DNA from: Sipunculus nudus | Taxonomy: Eukaryota; Annelida; Sipuncula; Golfingiida; Sipunculidae | Assembly (NCBI GenBank): GCA_026874595.1 | Contig: CM049318.1 | Coordinates: 17,038,241 to 17,102,240 of the forward strand | Length of the DNA stretch: 64,000 nt | Direction: 5' to 3' | Part shown: in pieces, positions 23,501 to 38,510 of the stretch | Layout: every line of letters begins with the position of its first letter | Numbering within the stretch: position 1 is the stretch's first letter | Position numbers and translations under genes: made by a program | Notes under the pieces: generated by a model | What the model was told of the DNA's origin: nothing | What the model saw: only the letters and a program-made list of their open reading frames with translations | Databases searched by the model: none

Positions 23501-25387
23501 GAAAACATCACTGGAATGACACATTTTCCTAAAAATACACGCTGATATGACCCATAGGGACGCAGAAGGGTTCCCTGGCTACACAGCACTTCCGCTTTGT
23601 GAACATTAATATTTATATTAATATAAAGGGCTAAATCGTTCAATCAAAATCACAAATGTATAATTCTCCTACTTAATAAGTCATTTATTGATTTCTGGGA
23701 CCCATTTTCCAATTTAAACACAATTTTCTTACATTGCTTTAATATTTCTGATATTATTAGAATCCCGCAATGTCAATTTATACATTATTTCTTCAGAAAA
23801 TGGTGCCAAAAAGCATTAATTAAGACATAATCCCTTTGCTTACACTTTGTTTATGTTTTGCTTATTCTTTGCTTACGGTGAAATCATCACTGGAATGAAA
23901 TATTTTCCTAAAAATACACGCTGATATGACCCATAGGGACGCAGAAGGGTGCCCTGGCTACACAACAGTTCCGCTTTGTGAACATTAATATCAAAATAAA
24001 GGGCAAAATCGTTCAATCAAAATCACAAATGTATAATTCTGCTACTTTCAAAAAGTCATTTATTGATTTTTTGGACCCATTTTCCTATTTTTACACAATT
24101 TACTTACATTGTTATAATATATCTGATATTATTTGGCTCACGCATGGTCAATTAATACATTATTTCTTCAGAAAATGTTGCAAAAAAGCATTTATTAAGA
24201 CATAATCCCTTTGCGTAGACTTTGCTTATGCTTTGCTTATTCTTTGCTTACGGCGAAATCATCACTGGAATGACACATTTTGTTAAAAAAAACGCTGATA
24301 TGACTCATAGGGGCGCAGAAGGGTTCCCTGGCTACACAACAGTTCCGCTTTGTGAACATTAATATCAAAATAAAGGGCAAAATCGATCAATCAAAATCAC
24401 AAATGTCTAATTTTGCTACTTTCAAAAAGTCATTTATTGATTTCTGGGACCCAGTTTCCTATTTTAACACAATTTACTTACATTATTATAGTATAACTGA
24501 CATTATTATACTCCCGCAAGGTCAATTAATACATTATTTCTTCAGAAAATGGTTTCCTAAAAGCATATATTAATTCATAACCCCTTTGCTTACACTTTGC
24601 TTATGCTTTGCTTATTCTTTGCTTACGGCGAAATCATCACTGGAATGACACATTTTCCTAAAAAAAAACGCGCTGATATGAACCATAGGGGCATAGAAGG
24701 GTTCCCTGGCTACACAGCAGTTCCGCTTTGTGAACATTAATATCAAAATAAAGGGCAAAATCGTTCAATCAAAATCAAAAATGTATAATTCTCCTACTTA
24801 ATAAAAGTCATTTATTGATTTCTGGGACCCATTTTCCAATTTAAACACAATTTTCTTATATTGCTTTAATATTTCTGACATTATTAGAATCCCGCAATGT
24901 CAATTAATACATTATTTCTTCAGAAAATGGTGCCAAAAAGCATTTTTTAAGACATAATCCCTTTGCTTACACTTTATTTATGTATTGCTTATTCTTTGCT
25001 TACGGAGAAAACATCACTGGAATGACACATTTTCCTAAAAATACACGCTGATATGACCCATAGGGACGCAGAAGGGTTCCCTGGCTACACAGCACTTCCG
25101 CTTTGTGAACATTAATATTTATATTAAAATAAAGGGCTAAATCGTTCAATCAAAATCACAAATGTATAATTCTCCTACTTAATAAAAGTCATTTATTGAT
25201 TTCTGGGACCCATTTTCCAATTTAAACACAATTTTCTTACATTGCTTTAATATTTCTGATATTATTAGAATCCCGCAAGGTCAATTAATACATTATTTCT
25301 TCAGAAAATGGTGCCAAAAAGCATTAATTAAGACATAATCCCTTTGCTTACACTTTATTTATGTTTTGCTTATTCTTTGCTTACGGC

Positions 25388-28300
25388 GAAATCATCACTG
25401 GAATGACACATTTTCCTGAAAATACACGCTGATATGACCCATAGGGACTCAGAAGGGTGCCCTGGCTACACAGCAGTTCCGCTTTGTGAACATCAATATC
25501 AAAATAAAGGGCAAAATCGTTCAATCAAAATCACAAATGTATAATTCTGCTACTTTCAAAAAGTCATTTATTGATTTCTGGGACCCGTTTCCTATTTTAA
25601 CACAATTTACTTACATTGTTATAATATATCTGATATTATTTGGCTCACGCATGGTCAATTAATACATTATTTCTTCATAAAATGTTGCAAAAAAGCATTT
25701 ATTAAGACATAATCCATTTACTTACACTTTATTTATGTTTTGCTTATTCTTTGCTTTCGGTGAAGTCATCACTGGAATGACACATTTTCCTAAAAAATAC
25801 ACGCTGATATGACCCATAGGGACGCAGAAGGGTTCACTGGCTACACAGCACTTCCGCTTTGTGAACATTAATATCAAAATATAGGGCAAAATCGTTCAAT
25901 CAAAATCACAAATGTATAATTCTGCTACTTTCAAAAAGTCATTTATTGATTTCTTGGACCCATTTTCCTATTTTAACACAATTTACTTACATTGTTATAA
26001 TATATCTGACATTATTAGACTCCCGCAAGGTCAATTAATACATTATTTCTTTATAAAATGTTCCAAAAAAGCATTTATTAAGACTTAATCCCTTTGCTTA
26101 CACTTTGCTTATGCTTTGCTTATTCTTTGCTTACGGCGAAATCATCACTGGAATGACACATTTTGTTAAAAATACACGCGGATATGACCCATAGGGACGC
26201 AGAAGGGTGCCCTGGCTACACAGCAGTTCCGCTTTGTGAAAATCAATATCAAAATAAAGGGCAAAATCGTTCAATCAAAATCACAAATGTATAATTCTGC
26301 TACTTTCAAAAAGTCATTTATTGCTTTCTGGGACCCGTTTTCCTGTGTTAACACAATTTACTTACATTGTTATAATATATCTGATATTATTAGGCTCCCG
26401 CAAGGTCAATTTATACATTATTTCTTCATAAAATGTTGCAAAAAAGCATTTATTAAGACATAATCCATTTACTTACACTTTATTTATGTTTTGCTTATTC
26501 TTTGCTTACGGTGAAGTCATCACTGGAATGACACATTTTCATAAAAATACACGCTGATATGACCCATACGGACGCAGAAGGTTTCCCTGTCTACACAGCA
26601 GTTCCGCTTTGTGAACATTAATATCAAAATAAAGGGCAAAATCGTTCAATCAAAATCACAAATGTATAATTTTCCTACTTAATAAAAGTCATTTATTGAT
26701 TTCTGGGACCCATTTTCCAATTGAAACACAATTTTCTTTCATTGCTTTAATATTTCTGATATAATTAGAATCCCGCAATGTCAATTAATACATTATTTCT
26801 TCAGAAAATGGTGCCAAAAAGCATTTATTAAGACATAATCCCTTTGCTTACACTTTATTTATGTTTTGCTTATTCTTTGCTTACGGCGAAATCATCACTG
26901 GTATGACACATTTTCCTAAAAATACACGCTGATATGACCCATAGGGACGCAGAAGGGTGTCCTCGCTACACAGCAGTTCCGCTTTGTGAACATCAATATC
27001 AAAATAAAGGGCAAAATCGTTCAATCAAAATCACAAATGTATAATTCTGCTACTTTCAAAAAGTCATTTATTGCTTTCTGGGACCCGTTTTCCTATGTTA
27101 ACACAATTTACTTACATTGTTATAATATATCTGATATTATTAGGCTCCCGCAAGGTCAATTTATACATTATTTCTTCATAAAATGTTGCAAAAAAGCATT
27201 TATTAAGACATAATCCCTTTGCTTACACTTTGCTTATGCTTTGCTTATTCTTTGCTTACGGCGAAATCATCACTGGAATGACACATTTTCATAAAAATAC
27301 ACGCTGATATGACCCATAGGGACGCAGAAGGTTTCCCTGGCTACACAGCAGTTCCGCTTTGTGAACATTAATATCAAAATAAAGGGCAAAATCGTTCAAA
27401 CAAAATCACAAATGTATAACTCTGGTACTTTCAAAAAGTCATTTATTGATTTCTGGGACCCATTTTACCATTGAAACACAATTTACTTATATTGTTATAA
27501 TATATCTGATATTATTAGACTCCCGCAAGGTCAATTAATACATTATTTCTTCATAAAATGTTGCAAAAAAGCATTTATTAAGACATAATCCATTTACTTA
27601 CACTTTATTTATGTTTTGCTTATTCTTTGCTTACGGTGAAGTCATCACTGGAATGACACATTTTCCTAAAAAATACACGCTGATATGACCCATAGGGACG
27701 CAGAAGGGTTCACTGGCTACACAGCACTTCCGCTTTGTGAACATTAATATCAAAATATAGGGCACAATCATTCAATCAAAATCACAAATGTATAATTGTG
27801 CTACTTTCAAAAAGTAATTTATTGATTTCTTGGACCCATTTTCCTATTTTAACACAATTTACTTACATTGTTATAATATATCTGACATTATAAGACTCCC
27901 GCAAGGTCAATTAATACATTATTTCTTTATAAAATGTTCCAAAAAAGCATTTATTAAGACTTAATCCCTTTGCTTACACTTTGCTTATGCTTTGCTTATT
28001 CTTTGCTTACGGCGAAATCATCACTGGAATGACACATTTTCCTAAAAATACACGCGGATATGACCCATAGGGACGCAGAAGGGTGCCCTGGCTACACAGC
28101 AGTTCCGCTTTGTGAAAATCAATATCAAAATAAAGGGCGAAATCGTTCAATCAAAATCACAAATGTATAATTCTGCTACTTTCAAAAAGTCATTTATTGA
28201 TTTCTGGGACCCGTTTTCCTATGTTAACACAATTTACTTACATTGCTATTATATATCTGATATTATTAGGCTCCCGCAAGGTCAATTTATACATTATTTC

Positions 28301-31014
28301 TTCATAAAATGTTGCAAAAAAGCATTTATTAAGACATAATCCCTTTGCTTACACTCTGCTTATGCTTTGCTTATTCTTTGCTTACGGCGAAATCATCACT
28401 GGAATGACACATTTTCCTAAAAATACACGCTGGTATGACCCATAGGGACGCAGAAGGGTTCCCTGGCTACACAGCAGTTCCGCTTTGTGAACATTAATAT
28501 CAAAATAAAGGGCAAAATCGTTCAATCAAAATCACAAATGTATAATTCTGCTACTTTCAAAAAGTCATTTATTGATTTTTGGGACCCATTTTCCTATTTT
28601 TACACAATTTACTTACATTGTTATAATATATCAGACATTATTAGACTCCCGCAAGGTCAATTAATACATTATTTCTTCATAAAATGTTGCAAAAAAAGTA
28701 TTAATTAAGACATAATCCCTTTGCTTACACTTTATTTATGTTTTGCTTATTCTTTGCTTACGGCGAAATCATCACTGGAATGACACATTTTCCTAAAAAT
28801 ACACACTGATATGACCCACGGGGACGCAGACGGGTTCCCTGGCTACACAGCAGTTCTGATAAGTGAACTTTAATATCAAAATAAAGGGAAAATCGTTCAA
28901 TCAAAATCACAAATGTATAATTTTCTACTTAATAAAAGTCATTTATTGATTTCTGGGACCCATTTTCCAATTTAAACACAATTTTCTTTCATTGCTTTAA
29001 TATTTCTGATATTATTAGAATCCCGCAATGTCAATTAATACATTATTTCTTCAGAAAATGGTGCCAAAAAGCATTTATTAAGACATAATCCCTTTGCTTA
29101 CACTTTATTTATGTTTTGCTTATTCTTTGCTTACCGCGAAATCATCACTGGAATGACACATTTTCCTAAAAATACACACTGATATGACCCACAGGGACGC
29201 AGACGGGTTCCCTGGCTACACAGCAGTTCTGATTAGTGAACTTTAATATCAAAATAAAGGGCAAAATCGTTCAATCAAAATCACAAATGTATAACTGTGG
29301 TACTTTCAAAAAGCCATTTATTGATTTCTGGGACCCATTTTACCATTGAAACACAATTTACTAATATTGTTATAATATATCTGATATTATTAGACTCCCG
29401 CAAGGTCAATTAATACATTATTTTTTCATAAAATGTTGCAAAAAAGCATTTATTAAGACATGATCCATTTACTTACACTTTATTTATGTTTTGCTTATTC
29501 TTTGCTTACGGTGAAGTCATCACTGGAATGACACATTTTCCTAAAAAATACACGCTGATATGACCCATAGGGACGCAGAAGGGTTCACTGGCTACACAGC
29601 ACTTCCGCTTTGTGAACATTAATATCAAAATATAGGGCAAAATCGTTCAATCAAAATCAAAAATGTATAATTCTCCTACTTAATAAAAGTCATTTATTGA
29701 TTTCTGGGACCCATTTTCCAATTTAAACACAATTTTCTTACATTGCTTTAATATTTCTGACATTATTAGAATCCCGCAATGTCAATTAATACATTATTTC
29801 TTCAGAAAATGGTGCCAAAAAGCATTTATTAAGACATAATCCCTTTGCTTACACTTTATTTATGTTTTGCTTATTCTTTGCTTACGGCGAAATCATCACT
29901 GGAATGACACATTTTCCTAAAAATACACGCTGATATGACCCATAGGGACGCAGAAGGGTGTCCTCGCTACACAGCAGTTCCGCTTTGTGAACATCAATAT
30001 CAAAATAAAGGGCAAAATCGTTCAATCAAAATCACAAATGTATAATTCTGCTACTTTCAAAAAGTCATTTATTGATTTCTGGGACCCGTTTTCCTATTTT
30101 AACACAATTTACTTACATTGTTATAATATATCTGATATTATTTGGCTCACGCATGGTCAATTAATACATTATTTCTTCAGAAAATGTTGCAAAAAAGCAT
30201 TTATTAAGACATAATCCCTTTGCGTAGACTTTGCGTATGCTTTGCTTATTCTTTGCTTACGGCGAAATCATCACTGGAATGACACATTTTCCTAAAAATA
30301 CACGCTGATATGACTCATAGGGGCGCAGAAGGGTTCCCTGGCTACACAACAGTTCCGCTTTGTGAACATTAATATCAAAATAAAGGGCAAAATCGTTCAA
30401 TCAAAATCACAAATGTATAATTCTGCTACTTTCAAAAAGTCATTTATTGATTTTTGGGACCCATTTTCCTATTTTTACACAATTTACTTACATTGTTATA
30501 ATATATTTGACATTATTAGACTCCCGCAAGGTCAATTAATACATTATTTCTTCAGAAAATGGTGCCAAAAAGCATTTATTAAGACATAATCCCTTTGCTT
30601 ACACTTTATTTATGTTTTGCTTATTCTTTGCTTACGGCGAAAACATCACTGGAATGACATATTTTTCTAAAAAAAACACGCGGATATGACCCATAGGGAC
30701 GCAGAAGGGTTCCCTGGCTACACAACAGTTCCGCTTTGTGAACATTAATATCAAAATAAAGGGCAAAATCGTTCAATCAAAATCACAAATGTATAACTGT
30801 GGTACTTTCAAAAAGTCATTTATTGATTTCTGGGACCCATTTTACCATTTAAACACAATTTACTTATATTGTTATAATATATCTGACATTATTAGACTCC
30901 CGCAAGGTCAATTAATACAATGTTTCTTTACAAAATGTTGCAAAAAAGCATTTATTAAGACATAATCCCTTTGCTTACACTTTGCTTATGCTTTGCTTAT
31001 TCTTTGCTTACGGC
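25388..31014 (+). repeat. Array zone 4, 4-5 monomer phrases
   Basis: Fifteen monomers. A copy with ATATAGGGC in place of AATAAAGGGC (25861, 27737, 29613, then 31113) starts each phrase and a class C copy (27361, 29238, 30738) ends it. The phrases hold 5, 5 and 4 monomers. The C copies at 27361 and 29238 share TTACCATTGAAAC, and the A copies at 26986 and 29987 share GGGTGTCCTCGC. The copy at 29613 is a chimera: its left part is the ATATAGGGC type and its right part is class B. Confidence 0.82.
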
Positions 31015-34000
31015 GAAATCATCACTGGAATGATACATTTTCCTAAAAATACACGCTGATATGACCCATAGGAACGCAGAAGGGTTCCCTGGCTACACAG
31101 CACTTCCGCTTTGTGAACATTAATATCAAAATATAGGGCAAAATCGTTCAATCAAAATCACAAATGTATAATTCTGCTACTTTCAAAAAGTCATTTATTG
31201 ATTTCTTGGACCCATTTTCCTATTTTAACACAATTTACTTACATTGTTATAATATATCTGACATTATTAGACTCCCGCAAGGTCAATTAATACATTATTT
31301 CTTTATAAAATGTTCCAAAAAAGCATTTATTAAGACTTAATCCCTTTGCTTACACTTTGCTTATGCTTTGCTTATTCTTTGCTTACGGCGAAATCATCAC
31401 TGGAATGACACATTTTCCTAAAAATACACGCGGATATGACCCATAGGGACGCAGAAGGGTGCCCTGGCTACACAGCACTTCCGCTTTGTGAACATCAATA
31501 TCAAAATAAAGGGCAAAATCGTTCAATCAAAATCACAAATGTATAATTCTGCTACTTTCTAAAAGTCATTTATTGATTTCTGGGACCCGTTTTCCTATGT
31601 TAACACAATTTACTTACATTGTTATAATATATCTGATATTATTAGGCTTCCGCAAGGTCAATTTATACATTATTTCTTCATAAAATGTTGCAAAAAAGCA
31701 TTTATTAAGACATAATCCCTTTGCTTACACTTTGCTTATTCTTTGCTTATTCTTTGCTTACGGCGAAATCATCACTGGAATGACACATTTTCCTAAAAAT
31801 ACACGCGGATATGACCCATAGGGACGCAGAAGGGTGCCCTGGCTACACAGCAGTTCCGCTTTGTGAAAATCAATATCAAAATAAAGGGCGAAATCGTTCA
31901 ATCAAAATCACAAATGTATAATTCTGCTACTTTCAAAAAGTCATTTATTGATTTCTGGGACCCTTTTTCCTATGTTAACACAATTTACTTACATTGCTAT
32001 TATATATCTGATATTATTAGGCTCCCGCAAGGTCAATTTATACATTATTTCTTCATAAAATGTTGCAAAAAAGCATTGATTAAGACTTAATCCCTTTGCT
32101 TACACTCTGCTTATGCTTTGCTTATTCTTTGCTTACGGCGAAATCATCACTGGAATGACACATTTTCCTAAAAATACACGCTGGTATGACCCATAGGGAC
32201 GCAGAAGGGTTCCCTGGCTACACAGCAGTTCCGCTTTGTGAACATTAATATCAAAATAAAGGGCAAAATCGTTCAATCAAAATCACAAATGTATAATTCT
32301 CCTACTTAATAAAAGTCATTTCTTGATTTCTGGGACCCATTTTCCAATTTAAACACAATTTTCTTACATTGCTTTAATATTTCTGATATTATTAGAATCC
32401 CGCAATGTCAATTAATACATTATTTCTTAAGAAAATGGTGCCAAAAAGCATTTATTAAGACATAATCCCTTTGCTTACACTTTATTTATGTTTTGCTTAT
32501 TCATTGCTTACGGCGAAATCATCACTGGAATGACACATTTTCCTAAAAATACACACTGATATGACCCACAGGGACGCAGACGGGTTCCCTGGCTACACAG
32601 CAGTTCTGATTAGTGAACTTTAATATCAAAATAAAGGGCAAAATCGTTCAATCAAAATCACAAATGTATAACTGTGGTACTTTCAAAAAGTCATTTATTG
32701 ATTTCTGGGACCCATTTTACCATTTAAACACAATTTTCTTATATTGTTATAATATATCTGATATTATTAGACTCCCTCAAGGTCAATTAATACATTATTT
32801 CTTCATAAAATGTTGCAAAAAAGCATTTATTAAGACATAATCCATTTACTTACACTTTATATATGTTTTGCTTATTCTTTGCTTACGGCGAAATCATCAC
32901 TGGAATGAGACATTTTCCTAAAAATACACGCTGATATGACCCATAGGGACGCAGAAGGGTTCACTGGCTACACAGCACTTCCGCTTTGTGAACATTAATA
33001 TCAAAATAAAGGGCAAAATCGTTCAATCAAAATCAAATGTATAATTTTGCTACCTTCAAAAAGTCATTTATTGATTTCTTGGACCCATTTTCCTATTTTA
33101 ACACAATTTACTTACATTGCTATAATATATCAGACATTATTAGACTCCCGAAAGTTCAATTAATACATTATTTCTTCATAAAATGTTGCAAAAAAAGCAT
33201 TTATTAAGACATAATCCCTTTGCTTACACTTTATTTATGTTTTGCTTATTCATTGCTTACGGCGAAATCATCACTGGAATGACACATTTTCCTAAAAATA
33301 CACGCTGATATGACCCATAGGGACGCAGAAGGGTTCACTGGCTACACAGCACTTCCGCTTTGTGAACATTAATATCAAAATAAAGGGCAAAATCGATCAA
33401 TCAAAATCACAAATGTATAATTCTGCTACTTTCAAAAAGTCATTTATTGATTTCTGGGACCCGTTTTCCTATGTTAACACAATTTACTTACATTGCTATA
33501 ATATATCTGATATTATTAGGCTCCCGCAAGGTCAATTTATACATTATTTCTTCATAAAATGTTGCAAAAAAGCATTTATTAAGACATAATCCCTTTGCGT
33601 AGACTTTGCGTGTGCTTTGCTTATTCTTTGCTTACGGCGAAATCATCACTGGAATGGCACATTTTCCTAAAAATACACGCTGGTATGACCCATAGGGACG
33701 CAGAAGGGTTCCCTGGCTACACAGCAGTTCCGCTTTGTGAACATTAATATCAAAATAAAGGGCAAAATCGTTCAATCAAAATCACAAATGTATAATTCTC
33801 CTACTTAATAAAAGTCATTTATTGATTTCTGGGACCCATTTTCCAATTTAAACACAATTTTCTTACATTGCTTTAATATTTCTGATATTATTAGAATCCC
33901 GCAATGTCAATTAATACATTATTTCTTAAGAAAATGGTGCCAAAAAGCATTTATTAAGACATAATCCCTTTGCTTACACTTTATTTATGTTTTGCTTATT

Positions 34001-34388
34001 CATTGCTTACGGCGAAATCATCACTGGAATGACACATTTTCCTAAAAATACACGCGGATATGACCCATAGGGACGCAGTAGGGTCCCCTGGCTACACAGC
34101 AGTTCCGCTTTGTGAACATTAATATCAAAATAAAGGGCAAAATCGTTCAATCAAAATCACAAATGTATAATTCTCCTACTTAATAAAAGTCATTTATTGA
34201 TTTCTGGGACCCATTTTCCAATTTAAACACAATTTTCTTACATTGCTTTAATATTTCTGATATTATTAGAATCCCGCAATGTCAATTAATACATTATTTC
34301 TTCAGAAAATGGTGCCAAAAAGCATTTATTAAGACATAATCCCTCTGCTTACACTTTATTTATGTTTTGCTTATTCTTTGCTTACGGC
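31015..34388 (+). repeat. Nine-monomer block P
   Basis: Monomers in the order ATATAGGGC-type A, A, A, B, C, A with a 2-bp deletion (TCAATCAAAATCAAATG), A, B, B. The same order appears at 43010-48633, where an extra six-monomer unit is present. One A copy here (31488) has TTTCTAAAAAGTC, which makes an in-frame stop absent from its counterparts. Confidence 0.88.
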
Positions 34389-37300
34389 GAAATCATCACT
34401 GGAATGACACATTTTCCTAAAAATACACACTGATATGACCCACAGGGACGCAGACGGGTTCCCTGGCTACACAGCAGTTCTGATTAGTGAACTTTAATAT
34501 CAAAATAAAGGGCAAAATCGTTTAATCAAAATCACAAATGTATAACTGTGGTACTTTCAAAAAGTCATTTATTGATTTCTGGGACCCATTTTACCATTTA
34601 AACACAATTTTCTTATATTGTTATAATATATCTGATATTATTAGACTCCCGCAAGGTCAATTTATACATTATTTCTTCATAAAATGTTGCAAAAAAGCAT
34701 TTATTAAGACATAATCCATTTACTTACACTTTATTTATGTTTTGCTTATTCTTTGCTTACGGCGAAATCATCACTGGAATGACACATTTTCCTAAAAATA
34801 CACGCTGATATGACCCATAGGGACGCAGAAGGGTTCCCTGGCTACACAGCAGTTCCGCTTTGTGAACATTAATATCAAAATAAAGGGCAAAATCGATCAA
34901 TCAAAATCACAAATGTATAATTCTGCTACTTTCAAAAAGTCATTTATTGATTTCTGGGACCCAGTTTCCTATTTTAACACAATTTACTTATATTGTTATA
35001 ATATATCTGACATTATTAGACTCCCGCAAGGTCAATTAATACATTATTTCTTCAGAAAATGTTGCAAAAAAGCATTTATTAAGACATAATCCCTTTGCGT
35101 AGACTTTGCGTGTGCTTTGCTTATTCTTTGCTTACGGCGTAATCATCACTGGAATGACACATTTTGTTAAAAATACACGCTGATATGACATATAGGGGCG
35201 CAGAAGGGTTCCCTGGCTAAACAACAGTTCCGCTTTGTGAACATTAATATCAAAATAAAGGGCAAAATCGTTCAATCAAAATCAAATGTATAATTTTGCT
35301 ACCTTCAAAAAGTCATTTATTGATTTCTTGGACCCATTTTCCTATTTTAACACAATTTACTTACATTGCTATAATATATCAGACATTATTAGACTCCCGA
35401 AAGTTCAATTAATACATTATTTCTTCATAAAATGTTGCAAAAAAAGCATTTATTAAGACATAATCCCTTTGCTTACACTTTGCTTATGCTTTACTTATTC
35501 TTTGCTTACGGCGAAATCATCACTGTAATGACACATTTTCCTAAAAATACACACTGATATGACCCACAGGGACGCAGACGGGTTCCCTGGCTACACAGCA
35601 GTTCTGATAAGTGAACTTTAATATCAAAATAAAGGGCGAAATCGTTCAATCAAAATCGCAATTTATAACTGTGGTACTTTCAAAAAGTCATTTATTGATT
35701 TCTGGGACCTATTTTACCATTTAAACACAATTTACTTATATTGTTATAATATATCTGACATTATTAGACTCCCGCAAGGTCAATTAATACATTATTTCTT
35801 CATAAAATGATGCAAAAAAGTATTTATTAAGACATAATCCCTTTGCTTACACTTTGCTGATGCTTTGCTTATTCTTTGCTTACGGCGAAATCATCATTGG
35901 AATGACACATTTTCCTAAAAATACACGCTGATATGACCCATAGGGACGCAGAAGTGTGGCCTGGCTACACAGCAGTTCCGCTTTGTGAACATCAATATCA
36001 AAATAAAGGGCAAAATCGTTCAATCAAAATCACAAATGTATAATTCTGCTACTTTTAAAAAGTCATTTATTGATTTCTGGGAGCCGTTTTCCTATGTTAA
36101 CACAATTTACTTACATTGTTATAATATATCTGATATTATTAGGCTCCCGCAAGGTCAATTTATACATTATTTCTTCATAAAATGTTGCAAAAAAGCATTT
36201 ATTAAGACATAATCCCTTTGCTTACACTTTGCTTATGCTTTGCTTATTCTTTGCTTACGGCGAAATCATCACTGGAATGACACATTTTCCTAAAAATACA
36301 CGCTGATATGACCCATAGGGACGCAGAAGGTTTCCCTGGCCACACAGCAGTTCCGCTTTGTGAACATTAATATCAAAATAAAGGGCAAAATCGTTCAATC
36401 AAAATCACAAATGTATAATTTTCCTACTTAATAAAAGTCATTTATTGATTTCTGGGACCCATTTTCCAATTTAAACACAATTTTCTTACATTGCTTTAAT
36501 ATTTCTGATATTATTAGAATCCCGCAATGTCAATTAATACATTATTTCTTCAGAAAATGGTGCCAAAAAGCATTTATTAAGACATAATCCCTTTGCTTAC
36601 ACTTTATTTATGTTTTGCTTATTCTTTGCTTACGGTGAAGTCATCACTGGAATGACACATTTTCCTAAAAAATACACGCTGATATGACCCATAGGGACGC
36701 AGAAGGGTTCACTGGCTACACAGCACTTCCGCTTTGTGAACATTAATATCAAAATATAGGGCAAAATCGTTCAATCAAAATCACAAATGTATAATTCTGC
36801 TACTTTCAAAAAGTCATTTATTGATTTCTGGGACCCATTTTCCAATTTAAACACAATTTACTTACATTGTTATAATATATCTGACATTATTAGACTCCCG
36901 CAAGGTCAATTAATACATTATTTCTTTATAAAATGTTCCAAAAAAGCATTTATTAAGACTTAATCCCTTTGCTTACACTTTGCTTATGCTTTGCTTATTC
37001 TTTGCTTACGGCGAAATCATCTCTGGAATGACACATTTTCCTAAAAATACACGCGGATATGACCCATAGGGACGCAGAAGGGTGCCCTGGCTACACAGCA
37101 GTTCCGCTTTGTGAAAATCAATATCAAAATAAAGGGCAAAATCGTTCAATCAAAATCACAAATGTATAATTCTGTTACTTTCAAAAAGTCATTTATTGAT
37201 TTCTGGGACCTATTTTACCATTTAAACACAATTTACTTATATTGTTATAATATATCTGACATTATTAGACTCCCGCAAGGTCAATTAATACATTATTTCT

Positions 37301-38135
37301 TCATAAAATGTTGCAAAAAAGTATTTATTAAGACTTAATCCCTTTGCTTACACTTTGCAGATGCTTTGCTTATTCTTTGCTTACGGCGAAATCATCACTG
37401 GAATGACACATTTTCCTAAAAATACACGCTGATATGACCCATAGGGACGCAGAAGTGTGCCCTGGCTACACAGCAGTTCCGCTTTGTGAACATCAATATC
37501 AAAATAAAGGGCAAAATCGTTCAATCAAAATCACAAATGTATAATTCTGCTACTTTCAAAAAGTCATTTATTGATTTCTGATAGCCGTTTCCTATGTTAA
37601 CACAATTTACTTACATTGTTATAATATATCTGATATTATTAGGCTCCCGCAAGGTCAATTTATACATTATTTCTTCATAAAATGTTGCAAAAAAGCATTT
37701 ATTAAGACATAATCCCTTTGCTTACACTTTGCTTATGCTTTGCTTATTCTTTGCTTACGGCGTAATCATCACTGGAATGACACATTTTGTTAAAAATACA
37801 CGCTGATATGACATATAGGGGCGCAGAAGGGTTCCCTGGCTAAACAACAGTTCCGCTTTGTGAACATTAATATCAAAATATAGGGCAAAATCGTTCAATC
37901 AAAATCACAAATGTATAATTCTGCTACTTTCAAAAAGTCATTTATTGATTTCTGGGACCCATTTTCCAATTTAAACACAATTTTCTTACATTGCTTTAAT
38001 ATTTCTGATATTATTAGAATCCCGCAATGTCAATTAATACATTATTTCTTCAGAAAATGTTGCAAAAAAGCATTTATTAAGACATAATCCATTTACTTAC
38101 ACTTTATTTATGTTTTGCTTATTCTTTGCTTACGG
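34389..38135 (+). repeat. Ten-monomer HOR alpha, copy 1
   Basis: Order: C, D-like A, A with the 2-bp deletion, C variant with AATCGCAATTTATAACTG, A with GGGAGCCG, B, ATATAGGGC-type, A/C chimera (CTGTTACTTTC), A with TGATAGCCG, and an A/B chimera. The same ordered set recurs at 48634, 52383 and 55381. Here the seventh monomer already carries B-type CCAATTTAAAC, and the tenth ends with A-type AATGTTGC instead of AATGGTGCC. Confidence 0.9.
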
Positions 38136-38510
38136 CGAAATCATCACTGGAATGACACATTTTCCTAAAAATACACGCTGATATGACCCATAGGGACGCA
38201 GAAGTGTGCCCTGGCTACACAGCAGTTCCGCTTTGTGAACATCAATATCAAAATAAAGGGCAAAATCGTTCAATCAAAATCACAAATGTATAATTCTGCT
38301 ACTTTCAAAAAGTCATTTATTGATTTCTGATAGCCGTTTCCTATGTTAACACAATTTACTTACATTGTTATAATATATCTGATATTATTAGGCTCCCGCA
38401 AGGTCAATTTATACATTATTTCTTCATAAAATGTTGCAAAAAAGCATTTATTAAGACATAATCCCTCTGCTTACACTTTATTTATGTTTTGCTTATTCTT
38501 TGCTTACGGC
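38136..38510 (+). repeat. Extra TGATAGCCG-type monomer
   Basis: A second copy of the TGATAGCCG variant follows the A/B chimera, two monomers after the first one (37487). It is not present at this place in the other alpha copies. It equals the last monomer of the five-monomer units that follow, so it marks the join between the two HOR types. Confidence 0.85.

Larger units (their letters stand above)
16303..25387 (+). repeat. Array zone 3, recurring A-D-B-B(ins) phrase
   Basis: About 25 monomers. A phrase of D (AATTTTGCTACTTTC plus TATAGTATAACTGAC), B, and B with an AT insertion recurs at 16447-17582, 21332-22848 (insertion copy doubled) and 24352-25486. B plus insertion copy without D occurs at 23226-23978. 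In each case the phrase is flanked by A copies, mostly of the TTTGGCTCACGC type. The intervening 18.3-20.1 kb resembles 9.7-11.1 kb instead. The zone looks like a patchwork of repeatedly copied blocks. Confidence 0.85.
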
